38,311 bases of DNA from Chthoniobacter flavus (GTDB taxonomy: Bacteria; Verrucomicrobiota; Verrucomicrobiia; Chthoniobacterales; Chthoniobacteraceae). The position numbers were made by a program, and so were the translations under genes. Below are positions 24,764 through 34,775 of this stretch, one piece after another; position 1 is the stretch's first letter, and each line of letters starts with the position of its first letter. The DNA lies in assembly GCA_945860355.1 (NCBI GenBank), contig CAMARB010000015.1:1-38311 (forward strand), in the 5' to 3' direction. The notes under the pieces were generated by a model. That model searched no databases. It was not told the DNA's origin and saw only the letters and a list, made by a program, of their open reading frames with translations.

Positions 24764-25678
24764 ATGCCCCCGGCATCCGCCAGCACCCGACACAGCACTC
24801 TTCAACGCCTCCAAACAGGCGCCCGATACGCAATGCTGGGAGTCGTCGTCAACACCGTGCTGGCGCTCGCCAAGATCCTGGCCGGGATCTTTGGCAACTG
24901 CTACGCGCTCATTGCCGACGGGATTGAATCCGCCCTGGACATCTTCAGCTCGCTGATCCTTTGGTTCGGACTCAAGGTCGCCGCCGCGCCGCCCGACGAC
25001 GAACATCCCTACGGCCACGGCAAGGCCGAGCCGGTCGCGGCAGTCGTCGTTTCACTCGCCGTCATCGGCGCCGCCATCGGGCTCGCCATCCAGAGCATCC
25101 GTGAAATCCTCACCCCCCACCACGCGCCGGCTCCGTTCACCCTGCTGGTCTTGGTGCTGGTGGTGCTCGTCAAAGAAACCCTCTTTCGCCGAGTCGTCCA
25201 CGCCGGGGACCTCCTCGGCAGCGGCGCGGTCAAAACCGACGCCTGGCATCACCGCGCGGATGCGATTACTTCCGCGGCCGCGTTTGTGGGCATCGCCATC
25301 GCGCTGCTGGGCGGCCCGGGCTGGGAACCCGCCGATGATTGGGCGGCGCTGCTGGCGTGCGGACTCATCGGTTTCAACGGATTGAGCCTGCTGCGCCCGG
25401 CGCTCCACGAGGTCATGGACACGGCGCCGCCCAAAGAGCTCGAGGAAAGCGTGCGGAGCGTCGCCGCTGAGGTGCCGGGCGTGAAGGAAGTGGAGAAATG
25501 CAGGGTCCGCAAGATGGGCCTCGACTTCTACGTGGACATGCACGTGGGCGTGGAAGCGCAGATCACGGTGCACGCAGGCCATCAGATCGCGCACGCGGTC
25601 AAGGACGCCATCCGCGAGGCCAACCCCGCCGTGGCCGATGTGCTGGTCCACATCGAACCCGTCGGGCACATCGATTAG
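24764..25678 (+). CDS. Cation diffusion facilitator family metal exporter
   Basis: 304 residues. About six transmembrane helices fill residues 22-225, followed by a cytoplasmic ferredoxin-like CDF dimer domain (VRSVAAEVPGVKEVEKCRVRKMG ... HIEPVGHID). Metal-site residues are Asp52, Glu55 and Asp59 in YALIADGIESALDIF (helix 2) and His162 and Asp166 in WHHRADAITS (helix 5), with the usual DDEHPYGHGKAEP loop between helices 2 and 3. Glu at the first helix-2 position is less common than Asp or His, so specificity (Zn, Fe, Mn or Co) is uncertain. Proton-coupled efflux from the cytoplasm is the family role. Its TAG stop overlaps the convergent sufE-like stop by 3 bp. Confidence 0.92.
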   Translation: MPPASASTRHSTLQRLQTGARYAMLGVVVNTVLALAKILAGIFGNCYALIADGIESALDIFSSLILWFGLKVAAAPPDDEHPYGHGKAEPVAAVVVSLAVIGAAIGLAIQSIREILTPHHAPAPFTLLVLVLVVLVKETLFRRVVHAGDLLGSGAVKTDAWHHRADAITSAAAFVGIAIALLGGPGWEPADDWAALLACGLIGFNGLSLLRPALHEVMDTAPPKELEESVRSVAAEVPGVKEVEKCRVRKMGLDFYVDMHVGVEAQITVHAGHQIAHAVKDAIREANPAVADVLVHIEPVGHID

Positions 25679-26196
25679 CCCTCCCGATTCTCCAGGCCCC
25701 GGCAGCACTCCTGGATTCGCTCCAGAACGTAGTAAACCGTCCGGGCCCGGATCCGCACCAGGTCGCATCCGACCAGCCGCGTGACGAACGCGGGATCCAA
25801 CGCCGCGATCTGGCCGGGCAGCGCGCCCTCCAGCCCACGGCAGAGAAGCACCGCCATGGCCCGAGTCAGCGTCTGCACCTCCGGGCCGAGGGTCATCCGG
25901 AGGGTGACGCCTCCGCCCGGTTTGAGCCGGAGATACACCCCGACAAAATCCGTGCATTGCGCGTCTTTGCGCAGATCTTCCACCGCGAAACCCTCCCCGG
26001 CCCTGGGCGCGATGCTGCGGGCTTTTTCGGCGTACGCCACGAGGTTGTCCCGGCGCTCGGCCTCCGGCAACGCCTCGAAAAACGCCACGAGAGCCGCCAA
26101 TGGGGGAGGCAAATCGGGACTGATCGGACTGATCGGACTGATCGGTCCTATCGGTTCTATCGGTCCCCTAGAACACCCCGGCGCGCCTTCCTCCAT
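25675..26196 (-). CDS. SufE-family sulfur acceptor protein
   Basis: The ATG at 26196 overlaps the pyrF stop as TAATG, so this start is preferred over the much longer ORF running through pyrF; 173 residues. The SufE fold is recognisable (LVAFFEALPEAERRDNLVAYAEKA, then LEGALPGQIAALDPAFVTRLV), with the persulfide-accepting cysteine at Cys81 in RKDAQCTDFVGVYL, where classical SufE has PGCQS. SufE receives sulfur from a SufS-type desulfurase and stimulates it. No suf genes are nearby. Residues 11-28 are a Pro-Ile-Ser/Gly repeat encoded by 9-bp tandem DNA repeats, an insertion not expected in the family. Confidence 0.82.
   Translation of the reverse strand: MEEGAPGCSRGPIEPIGPISPISPISPDLPPPLAALVAFFEALPEAERRDNLVAYAEKARSIAPRAGEGFAVEDLRKDAQCTDFVGVYLRLKPGGGVTLRMTLGPEVQTLTRAMAVLLCRGLEGALPGQIAALDPAFVTRLVGCDLVRIRARTVYYVLERIQECCRGLENREG
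26103..26168. repeat. In-frame 9-bp tandem repeat (CCGATCAGT family) inside the sufE-like gene
   Basis: On the coding strand CCGATCAGT occurs three times in a row, preceded by diverged copies (CCGATAGAA, CCGATAGGA), giving Pro-Ile-x triplets. The GATC-centred 9-bp unit resembles the array at the right end of the window. Confidence 0.8.
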
Positions 26197-26927
26197 TAAC
26201 CGGGGAAAAGCCGCGCGATCTCCGCCTGCAATTCCTCGGCTTTCGCCTTGGGATCGGGTGCCTGGCGGATCGGCCGGCCGATCACGACAAAGTCCGCTCC
26301 GCTCAGAAACGCGTCGGCGATGGTGACCGTGCGTTTCTGGTCGTCCACCGGGCGATTCTCCACCGGCCGGATCCCGGGGGTGATGATGAGGAGTTTTTCC
26401 CCGAGATCGCTCCGGAGCCGGGCCGCCTCCAGACCGCTGGAGATGACGCCGTCGCAGCCGATGGCCAGCGCCCGTTTGGCGCGGGAATAAACCAACTCCT
26501 CCACATCGCACTGGAACCCGAGATCATCGAGGTCCCCGCGGTCGAGGCTGGTGAGCACCGTGACCGCGAGCAGCTTCATCGTGCCCTTGGCCTGGACGGC
26601 CGCCTCCAGGATCGCCTGGCTGCCGTGCACCGTGCAGCATTCCACTCCGCGGGTGCTGAGGTTTGCCACGGCGTTCTTCACCGTCTCCGGCACGTCGAAA
26701 AACTTCAGGTCGACGAAAATCTTTTTGCCCCGGCGCTTGAGCTCCTCGATGAGCTCAAAATAACCCTCGGTCATGAAGAGCTGCATGCCCACCTTGTAGA
26801 ACGTGATCGAATCCCCGAGTTGATCGACCACCCGCAACGCCTCGGCCCGGGTGGGCACATCCAGGGCGAAAATCAGACGGTCCCTCGGCGGGATGGCTTT
26901 ATCGGAAAGAAGAGAGCGCTCAGACAT
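26196..26927 (-). CDS. pyrF: Orotidine 5'-phosphate decarboxylase
   Basis: 243 residues, standard length. The OMP decarboxylase signature is FVDLKFFDVPETV with Asp73, Lys75 and Asp78, together with Asp23 in FALDVP and Lys45 in FYKVGMQLF, the phosphate-binding ITPGIRP loop and DFVVIGRPI near the C-terminus. It catalyses the last step of UMP synthesis. It is divergent from purA, so two nucleotide-biosynthesis genes share one intergenic region, and its stop overlaps the sufE-like start (TAATG). The start codon is preceded by CCGCGCGCC without a Shine-Dalgarno site. Confidence 0.97.
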   Translation of the reverse strand: MSERSLLSDKAIPPRDRLIFALDVPTRAEALRVVDQLGDSITFYKVGMQLFMTEGYFELIEELKRRGKKIFVDLKFFDVPETVKNAVANLSTRGVECCTVHGSQAILEAAVQAKGTMKLLAVTVLTSLDRGDLDDLGFQCDVEELVYSRAKRALAIGCDGVISSGLEAARLRSDLGEKLLIITPGIRPVENRPVDDQKRTVTIADAFLSGADFVVIGRPIRQAPDPKAKAEELQAEIARLFPG

Positions 26928-26936
26928 GGCGCGCGG

Positions 26937-28380
<1,444 letters not shown>

Positions 28381-28418
28381 GTCCCTGGGGTCTTCCGAGC
28401 CCCGCCGCACTCCCATTC

Positions 28419-29150
28419 ATGGCTTTCACTCCACCCGCCTCTCCCCCCCCGCTCCCGGTGCCCAGGCACATCGCCATCATCATGGATGGCAACGGACGCT
28501 GGGCGCGGGAGCGGGGGCTGGCGCGAATCGCCGGGCACCAGCAGGGCGCGGCCTCCGTGCGCACCGTCACCCGGGCCTGCGCGGAATGGGGCGTCGAATT
28601 CCTCACGGTTTACGCGTTCTCGACCGAGAACTGGAAACGCCCCCGGTCGGAGACCGATGCGTTGATGGTGCTTTTGGAGCATTTCATCGAACAGGAGCTG
28701 CCAGAGTTGATGCGCAACCAGATCCGGCTCCGGGCGATCGGGCGGCTGGAGGATTTGCCGCTGGGCTGCCGGAACGCGCTCCAACGCGCCATCGACCTGA
28801 CGGCGGGCAACACCTCCACCACGCTGATCCTGGCGCTGAGCTACAGCGGGCGAAGCGACATCCTCCGGGCCGCCCAGTCCCTCTGCCTCAAGGCCCGAAG
28901 CGGCCAACTCGATCCCGAGTCCTTGGACGAGGAGGTTTTCCGCCAGGAACTCTCCACGGGCGAGTATCCCGACCCGGACCTGCTGGTGCGGACGTCGGGT
29001 GAGATGCGGCTCTCCAACTTTCTGCTCTGGGAGCTGAGCTACACCGAGATTCACGTGACCCAGAAATTGTGGCCGGACTTCGGCAAGGAGGACTTGCTAG
29101 AAGCCGTCCGGGAATTCAATAAACGCGAGCGTCGTTTTGGCGCCGTGTAA
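28419..29150 (+). CDS. uppS: Undecaprenyl pyrophosphate synthase (cis-prenyltransferase)
   Basis: The ATG at 28419 (MAFTPPASPPPLPVP) gives 243 residues; the longer ORF overlaps purA. The conserved regions are all present: HIAIIMDGNGRWA with catalytic Asp23, VEFLTVYAFSTENWKRP, and LLVRTSGEMRLSNFLLWELSYTEI. The enzyme adds isoprene units to farnesyl diphosphate to make the lipid carrier of peptidoglycan and other envelope glycans. It has a Pro-rich N-terminal extension of about 14 residues. It is co-directional with purA; the leader CCGCACTCCCATTC has no Shine-Dalgarno site. Confidence 0.96.
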   Translation: MAFTPPASPPPLPVPRHIAIIMDGNGRWARERGLARIAGHQQGAASVRTVTRACAEWGVEFLTVYAFSTENWKRPRSETDALMVLLEHFIEQELPELMRNQIRLRAIGRLEDLPLGCRNALQRAIDLTAGNTSTTLILALSYSGRSDILRAAQSLCLKARSGQLDPESLDEEVFRQELSTGEYPDPDLLVRTSGEMRLSNFLLWELSYTEIHVTQKLWPDFGKEDLLEAVREFNKRERRFGAV

Positions 29151-29280
29151 ACCCGGGCCAGCCGCGCCACCCGACCCCCGGGGCTGCCGCCGCTCCCGAA
29201 ACAGCGCGGAAAGCTCGAAAGGCCCGCGCGATGCGGTCATGACCCCGCGCCGAACAACGTTCTTTGTTTAAACAGACACC

Positions 29281-30720
29281 ATGGAAAAAGTGCAGACGAT
29301 TCTTGTAGTTGACCCGGAGACCGACTTTCTGGAGTGGGCAGAGCACCAGCTCACCACCGCCACGACCCGGGTCATCACAAGCAGCAACGCCGACGATGCG
29401 TACAAGGTGTTCTGCCGGGAAACCCCGGACCTGCTCATCACCGAGACCCATCTCTCGCCCTTCAGCGGACAGGAGCTCCTGGTCAAAGTCCGGCTCCGCG
29501 AACCCAACGCCATCGTCGTGTTGACCAGCCAGTTCGGGACCACCCAGGCGGTCATCGAGTCGATGAAACTCGGCGCGTTCGATTTCATCCGCAAGGAGAC
29601 CCTGCCCTTCAACCTCAAGGTCGTCGTGGACGCCGCGCTCAAGGCCCAGGCCGAGATGAAGTCCGCCACCACGTTCAAACCCCAGCTCACGGTGGAGGAA
29701 CGCCAGGATTCCATCGTCGGCAAGTCCGACGCCATGCAGCAGGTGTTCAAAATGATCGGCCGCGTGTCGCACTCCGACGCCCCGGTGATGATCACCGGCG
29801 AGAGCGGCTCCGGAAAGGAGCTCGTGGCCCGGGCGATCCATCATTACAGCCAACGCAGCGCCAAGAGTTTCGTCGCCATCAACTGCGCGGCCATCCCCGA
29901 CCAGCTCCTTGAGAGCGAGCTTTTTGGCCATGAAAAGGGCGCGTTCACCGGCGCCGCCAGCCAGCGCATCGGCCGCTTCGAACAGAGCAACGGCGGCACC
30001 CTTTTCCTCGATGAAATCGGCGACATGCCGCTCCCCCTCCAGAGCAAAATCCTCCGGGTCCTGCAGGACGGCCAGTTTTCACGGGTCGGCGGCAACGAGA
30101 ACCTCAAGAGCGACGTGCGCATCATCACGGCGACCAACAAGACGCTGGAGCAGGAAGTGCAGGAAAAACGGTTCCGGGAGGACCTTTTTTACCGGCTCAA
30201 CGTGGTGCGCATCCAACTGCCGCCCCTGCGCCAGCGCGTGGAGGATGTCCGGCTGCTGGCGGAGTATTTTCTCCAGAAAGTCGCCCTGCAAAAGCATCTC
30301 CCCCAGTTCAAGCTCAGCGAGGAGGCTGTGCGCGTTCTCGAAGCCCATTCCTGGCCCGGCAACGTGCGGGAGCTAGAAAACACGATCCAACGCGCCTGCG
30401 TGCTCGCGACTTCCGAGCTGTTGCTGCCGAAGGACATCCCGCTCGGCATCGCCCAGGCGCTGGAGACGGCCGTTCCAGTCACGAGCGAGGCGGGCGGTCC
30501 CGTGACGACCGAGGCCGCCATCGAGGTGCTCCTGCAGGCGGCTCAAAGCGATCCCGACGTGCAACTGCTGCCCTGGCTCGAACGCGAGTTCACGATCTAC
30601 GCAATGAAGGCCACCAAGGCCAATCAGGTCCGCGCCGCAAAACTTCTCGGGATCACACGGGCCACCCTGCGCAAACGCATCGAACGCTTCGGGATCACCA
30701 AGGAACTGACAATTTCTTAA
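29281..30720 (+). CDS. NtrC-type sigma-54 activator with Asp-to-Glu receiver domain
   Basis: 479 residues: receiver (1-120), AAA+ domain (about 143-375) and Fis-type helix-turn-helix (about 440-475, NQVRAAKLLGITRATLRKRIERFG). The AAA+ part is intact: Walker A GESGSGKE, the sigma-54-contacting GAFTGA loop and Walker B GGTLFLDEIGDM. The receiver is atypical: the phospho-acceptor Asp54 of NtrC aligns with Glu55 (LLITETHLSP), and the acidic pair reads Asp11-Pro12 (VVDPETD), while Thr82 and Lys105 remain. It therefore cannot be phosphorylated at the usual site and may be constitutively active or controlled otherwise. No histidine kinase gene is adjacent. Family assignment is certain. Confidence 0.93.
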   Translation: MEKVQTILVVDPETDFLEWAEHQLTTATTRVITSSNADDAYKVFCRETPDLLITETHLSPFSGQELLVKVRLREPNAIVVLTSQFGTTQAVIESMKLGAFDFIRKETLPFNLKVVVDAALKAQAEMKSATTFKPQLTVEERQDSIVGKSDAMQQVFKMIGRVSHSDAPVMITGESGSGKELVARAIHHYSQRSAKSFVAINCAAIPDQLLESELFGHEKGAFTGAASQRIGRFEQSNGGTLFLDEIGDMPLPLQSKILRVLQDGQFSRVGGNENLKSDVRIITATNKTLEQEVQEKRFREDLFYRLNVVRIQLPPLRQRVEDVRLLAEYFLQKVALQKHLPQFKLSEEAVRVLEAHSWPGNVRELENTIQRACVLATSELLLPKDIPLGIAQALETAVPVTSEAGGPVTTEAAIEVLLQAAQSDPDVQLLPWLEREFTIYAMKATKANQVRAAKLLGITRATLRKRIERFGITKELTIS

Positions 30721-30734
30721 CCGGCCGACCCCGA

Positions 30735-33700
30735 TCAAAGGGTCGCCACCAGGCGTTTGAGCTCCTCCAGCCGACGCTCCAGGCTTCCCGAAGTCAGGCG
30801 CGGAAACTTGCCCCCGATCAGGATGTAATCCCCCGAGCGGGTCAGCATCACCTTGGATTCGCGCACCTCGATCCCGGCGAGTTTTCGCGCGGTCGCCAAG
30901 AGCTTGATGTCCGTCAGAGCCAGCAGATGCTCCGCCGCCGTCGGCAACGGCCCGAACCGGTCCCGCCAATCCTCGCGCAACGCCGCGAGTTGCTCCGCAG
31001 ACGCCACCTCGGCCAGCCGCCGGTAACTCTGGATCCGGGTTTTGGGCTCGGCGATGTAAGTCTGAGGGAGAAACGCCGGGAGCCGCTCCTTGTCGCCGCC
31101 CAAGTCCGATTCCCGGCTCGCGACAAAATCCAGACGCAGCGCCATATCCACCCGCTGGCGATGTTTCTCGCCCTTGAGCTTGGCGATGGCCTGGCGCAAC
31201 AGGGCGCAATACAGGTCGAACCCCACGGTCACAATGTGCCCGCTCTGGGCCGTCCCGAGGATGTTGCCCGCCCCGCGAATTTCCAGGTCGCGCATGGCGA
31301 TCTTAAACCCGGCCCCGAGGGAGCTGTATTGTTTGATGGCGTTGATGCGTTTGCGGGCCTCGCCCACGGTGAGCATTTCCCGGGGCAGAAGCAGATACGC
31401 GTAGGCCTTGCTCTGGGCCCGGCCCACCCGCCCGCGCAGCTGGTAGAGGTCCGCCAACCCGAACCGGTCCGCGCGGTCAATGAGGATGGTGTTCGCGTTG
31501 GGAATATCCAACCCGCTCTCGATGATCGTCGTGGAGATCAACACATCCGCTTCCCCGAGCACGAACTGCTGCATCACCTCCTCCAACTCGCCCTCCTCCA
31601 TCTGGCCGTGCCCCACCACAATCCGCGCCTTGGGACAAAGCTCCTGCACCCGGTGCCGGAGTTTTTCAATCGATTGCACCCGGTTATGGAGCAGATACAC
31701 CTGGCCTTGCCGGGCCAGCTCCCGCTCGATGGCGTCCCGGATGATCCGCTCGTCGTAGGGGCAGATGAGCGTCTCCACCGGGATCCGGTTGAGCGGGGGT
31801 GTCTCGATGGTGCTCATGTCCTTGGCGCCCATCAGCGAGAGGTAAAGGGTGCGGGGAATGGGCGTGGCGCTGAGCGTGAGCATGTCCACGAGCTTGAAAA
31901 GTTCCTTGAACTTCTCCTTGTGCAACACGCCAAACCGCTGCTCCTCGTCGATCACCACCAGCCCCAGGTCCTTGAACGCGATGTCCTTTGAAATCAGCCG
32001 GTGCGTCCCCACCACAATGTCCACGGACCCGTCCCGCAGTCCCTCCAAAGTCTTGCGCTGCTGGGCCGGGGTCCTAAACCGGCTGAGGGTCTCCACCGTG
32101 ACCGGGTAGTCCGACATCCGTTCCCGGAAATTCTGGTAATGCTGCTGGGCCAGCACGGTGGTGGGCACCAACACCGCCACCTGTTTGCCCGCCATCACCG
32201 CCTTGAACGCCGCGCGAATGGCCACCTCGGTTTTGCCGAACCCCACGTCCCCGCAAATCAACCGGTCCATGGGGCGCTCGCTCTCCATGTCCGCCTTGGC
32301 GGCGGCGATGGCGGTGAGCTGGTCGGGCGTTTCCTTGTAGAGAAACGAACTCTCAAACTCGTGCACCCATTTGTTGTCCGGAGGAAACGCAAACCCGCGC
32401 GCCGTTTCCCGCGAAGCGTGCACCTCCAGCAGGCGCGACGCGTAGTCGAACACGGCCTTTTCCGCGCTTTTTTTCGCCTTCGCCCATTTGCCGTCCCCGA
32501 GAACGCTGAGCGGCGGATTGCGTTTTCCCACCCCGACGTATTTGGCGATGAGAAAACTCTGGTCCAACGGCACGTACAACCGGGCGTCGTTGGCAAACGC
32601 GATCACCAACACCTCCTCCGGCGCGCCATCCCCCTCCCCGCGCGGGATGGTTTTCATGCCTTCATACCGGCCGATACCGTGCTCGAGGTGCACCACCAAG
32701 TCGTCCTCGGATAACTCGCTGAAATCGATCTGCGCCCGCGCGGACTGCTCCCGCACCCGTTTGATGGCGAGGCGCCGGGCCCGGTTGTTGCGGTACCGGC
32801 CGAAGAGTTCCGCATCCGAGAGCACAGCCACTTTGGCGGCCGGATAAGTGAACCCCCGGGTCAACGTCCCGAGCACAAAAGTCAGCGCATCACACTCCAC
32901 GGGGGGCAGCAGATCCCGGAGGCGTTCCACCTCGCCCTCGTTGTTGCAAAAAACCCACACGCTCCAGCCCGACTCCCGCCACTCCCGCAACTGGCGGAAG
33001 AACCGCTCGCGTTTGACCTCGTCCACCACAAAGTCGCCCGCGTCGAACTCGCCCAGGCCGTGGTCGAAAAACGCGGTCTCAAAATCCTCCCGCTCATCCA
33101 CGCCCTCGCTGTGCTCCAGGACACGGACCTGGGCGGAGTCGAACCCCGCGCCCGCGTCGAAGGTGACGTCGCTTTTGCCGATGTAAGAGCGGACCGGCAC
33201 GGTCCTTGCCGCGTCGCCGACATCCCCCAGAAGCAGGGTGCAGCTTTCGAGCGGCTCGACGCTGGTCTGATAATCCAAATCAAAATGGCGCAGCGAATCG
33301 ATGTCCTCGTCGAAGAGCTCCACGCGCACCGGCAACGTGTGATGAAACGAAAACACGTCCAGGATCCCGCCCCGCACCGCATACTGACCGCGCGCGCTCA
33401 CCTGCGCCACGTGTTCGTAACCCGCCTCCGTCAAACGCTCGACCAACTCCGCGCGATCCAGCCGGGTCCCCCGAACCAGTTTCACCTCCAGTTTCCTCAA
33501 CGCCCCGGCGGAGGGAACCCGGCTGTTGAGCGACGCCGGGGTCAGCAGCACGATCTCCCGGCCGTTTCCGGCGAGTTTCTCCAAAATCGACAGCCGCTCC
33601 GCGGACGACTCGGGATCCGGCAGCGCGCCCTCCACGGGAGCCGACTCGACCTCCGGGAAAAACAACGCGTCCGGGAACCAGTTGGCCAGTTCGTTGTGGA

Positions 33701-33899
33701 AATTCTCCTGGGCCCGGAGATGGGGACAGACAATCCAGAGCCGCTTTTTGATGGAACGCGCCACCAGAGCCGCCAGCACCGGCCGGGCGGTTTCGTGGAC
33801 CTGCTCAAACACGACTTCCTCCCCGCGGGCGGCCGCCTTGAGCTTGGCCGCCATCGCGCGGGAACGGCCAATGAGTTCAAGGAGATCAACGTGTGCCAT
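30735..33899 (-). CDS. mfd: Transcription-repair coupling factor
   Basis: 1054 residues, somewhat shorter than the E. coli protein. The UvrB-homology N-terminal part (VSARGQYAVRGGILDVFSF, LPVRVELFDEDIDSLR) is followed by the RNA-polymerase-interacting CarD-like domain (DDLVVHLEHGIGRYEGMKTI), the RecG-like translocase (GDVGFGKTEVAIRAAFKAV, LVVIDEEQRFGV, LTLSATPIPRTLYLSLMG, QLRGRVGRAQSKAYAYLL) and the C-terminal TRCF domain. Mfd removes stalled RNA polymerase at DNA lesions and recruits UvrA. It is the last gene of the ileS-lspA-aminotransferase-mfd group and converges with the sigma-54 activator gene, 14 bp apart. Confidence 0.97.
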   Translation of the reverse strand: MAHVDLLELIGRSRAMAAKLKAAARGEEVVFEQVHETARPVLAALVARSIKKRLWIVCPHLRAQENFHNELANWFPDALFFPEVESAPVEGALPDPESSAERLSILEKLAGNGREIVLLTPASLNSRVPSAGALRKLEVKLVRGTRLDRAELVERLTEAGYEHVAQVSARGQYAVRGGILDVFSFHHTLPVRVELFDEDIDSLRHFDLDYQTSVEPLESCTLLLGDVGDAARTVPVRSYIGKSDVTFDAGAGFDSAQVRVLEHSEGVDEREDFETAFFDHGLGEFDAGDFVVDEVKRERFFRQLREWRESGWSVWVFCNNEGEVERLRDLLPPVECDALTFVLGTLTRGFTYPAAKVAVLSDAELFGRYRNNRARRLAIKRVREQSARAQIDFSELSEDDLVVHLEHGIGRYEGMKTIPRGEGDGAPEEVLVIAFANDARLYVPLDQSFLIAKYVGVGKRNPPLSVLGDGKWAKAKKSAEKAVFDYASRLLEVHASRETARGFAFPPDNKWVHEFESSFLYKETPDQLTAIAAAKADMESERPMDRLICGDVGFGKTEVAIRAAFKAVMAGKQVAVLVPTTVLAQQHYQNFRERMSDYPVTVETLSRFRTPAQQRKTLEGLRDGSVDIVVGTHRLISKDIAFKDLGLVVIDEEQRFGVLHKEKFKELFKLVDMLTLSATPIPRTLYLSLMGAKDMSTIETPPLNRIPVETLICPYDERIIRDAIERELARQGQVYLLHNRVQSIEKLRHRVQELCPKARIVVGHGQMEEGELEEVMQQFVLGEADVLISTTIIESGLDIPNANTILIDRADRFGLADLYQLRGRVGRAQSKAYAYLLLPREMLTVGEARKRINAIKQYSSLGAGFKIAMRDLEIRGAGNILGTAQSGHIVTVGFDLYCALLRQAIAKLKGEKHRQRVDMALRLDFVASRESDLGGDKERLPAFLPQTYIAEPKTRIQSYRRLAEVASAEQLAALREDWRDRFGPLPTAAEHLLALTDIKLLATARKLAGIEVRESKVMLTRSGDYILIGGKFPRLTSGSLERRLEELKRLVATL

Positions 33900-33980
33900 G
33901 GGAAAAAAACAAGGGGCGGAGCTTCCTCCAACGGGCGGGCCCGCGACAATGCCTTTTGCGCGTTTTCACCCCCGGCGGAC

Positions 33981-34769
33981 TCAAAGGCGCAGCCCGGCGC
34001 TGACCGCCGTTGAGGGCAGCTTACGCGCGCCCAGAGTTTCCACCGGCATCGCGCCAATCCAGCTGTTGGTGAGGAAAATCTCATCCGCGCTGAGCACGTC
34101 CTCCAGGAACAGCGAACACTCCCGCGCATCCACCCGGCGCAGCACCTCCCAGCGGATAACCCCCGGACGCGCCCCGCATTCCCGGGACGGGGTGCGGATC
34201 CTCCCCCCGTGGACCAGGAACACATTGGCCACACAGGCCGAGACGAGCTCCGCGTTCTCGTTGAACAAAAGCGCCTCCTCAAAACCCGCCGCCTGCGCCC
34301 GGCGCAACGCCTCCAAATTCATCCAGTAATTGCCCGTCTTCAATCCCGCAAACGGCGGACAATACGCGCTCTCCGCCACGGTCACCCGGTACGCGGACTG
34401 CGCCGGGCGCGGACGCGGCTCGCTCATCACCAGCACCCGGCAACCGGTCGCCGGAGCCGTGGGCGCGCCGTCTCCGGCGGTCACGTAAATCCGCGCGAAA
34501 TGCTCTTCCCGGCCGAGCGGCGCCTGTTCTTTGAGGAGCGCTCCCGCCGCGCCGAGCGCCTCGGCCGACACGGGAAACGCCCGGCTCGCGCAGGCCTCGC
34601 GCAAACTCTCCAAATGCGCCTCCAGATGTTCCGGGCCGGATTCGGTGACGCGCAGGCTCTCAAAAAGCGACATCCCGTATCGGAACCCGCGATCGGACAA
34701 CGGCACGCCCGAGCAGGGAACAAACCCCGCCCCTTCCCATAACCAGGCCTGCTGCGGCGCGGACTCCAT
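33981..34769 (-). CDS. Class IV PLP aminotransferase/lyase (PabC/BCAT fold)
   Basis: 262 residues. Fold-type IV marks are SDRGFRYGMSLFESLRV near the N-terminus, the PLP lysine Lys144 in FAGLKTGNYWMNLEALRRA, and NENAELVSACVANVFLV. In that last segment the Glu that normally contacts the PLP pyridine nitrogen (E-G-x-x-x-N) is Ser177, followed by Ala. The length and sequence order fit 4-amino-4-deoxychorismate lyase (PabC) or a branched-chain/D-amino-acid aminotransferase relative; I cannot choose between them. The gene starts 6 bp after lspA and precedes mfd by 81 bp, so it is probably part of the ileS transcript. Confidence 0.82.
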   Translation of the reverse strand: MESAPQQAWLWEGAGFVPCSGVPLSDRGFRYGMSLFESLRVTESGPEHLEAHLESLREACASRAFPVSAEALGAAGALLKEQAPLGREEHFARIYVTAGDGAPTAPATGCRVLVMSEPRPRPAQSAYRVTVAESAYCPPFAGLKTGNYWMNLEALRRAQAAGFEEALLFNENAELVSACVANVFLVHGGRIRTPSRECGARPGVIRWEVLRRVDARECSLFLEDVLSADEIFLTNSWIGAMPVETLGARKLPSTAVSAGLRL

Positions 34770-34775
34770 GGGGCT

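Noticed and set aside
29235-29250. Palindrome GGTCATGACC upstream of the sigma-54 activator
   Set aside because: Only 10 bp, expected by chance in sequence of this length, and with no second copy nearby.
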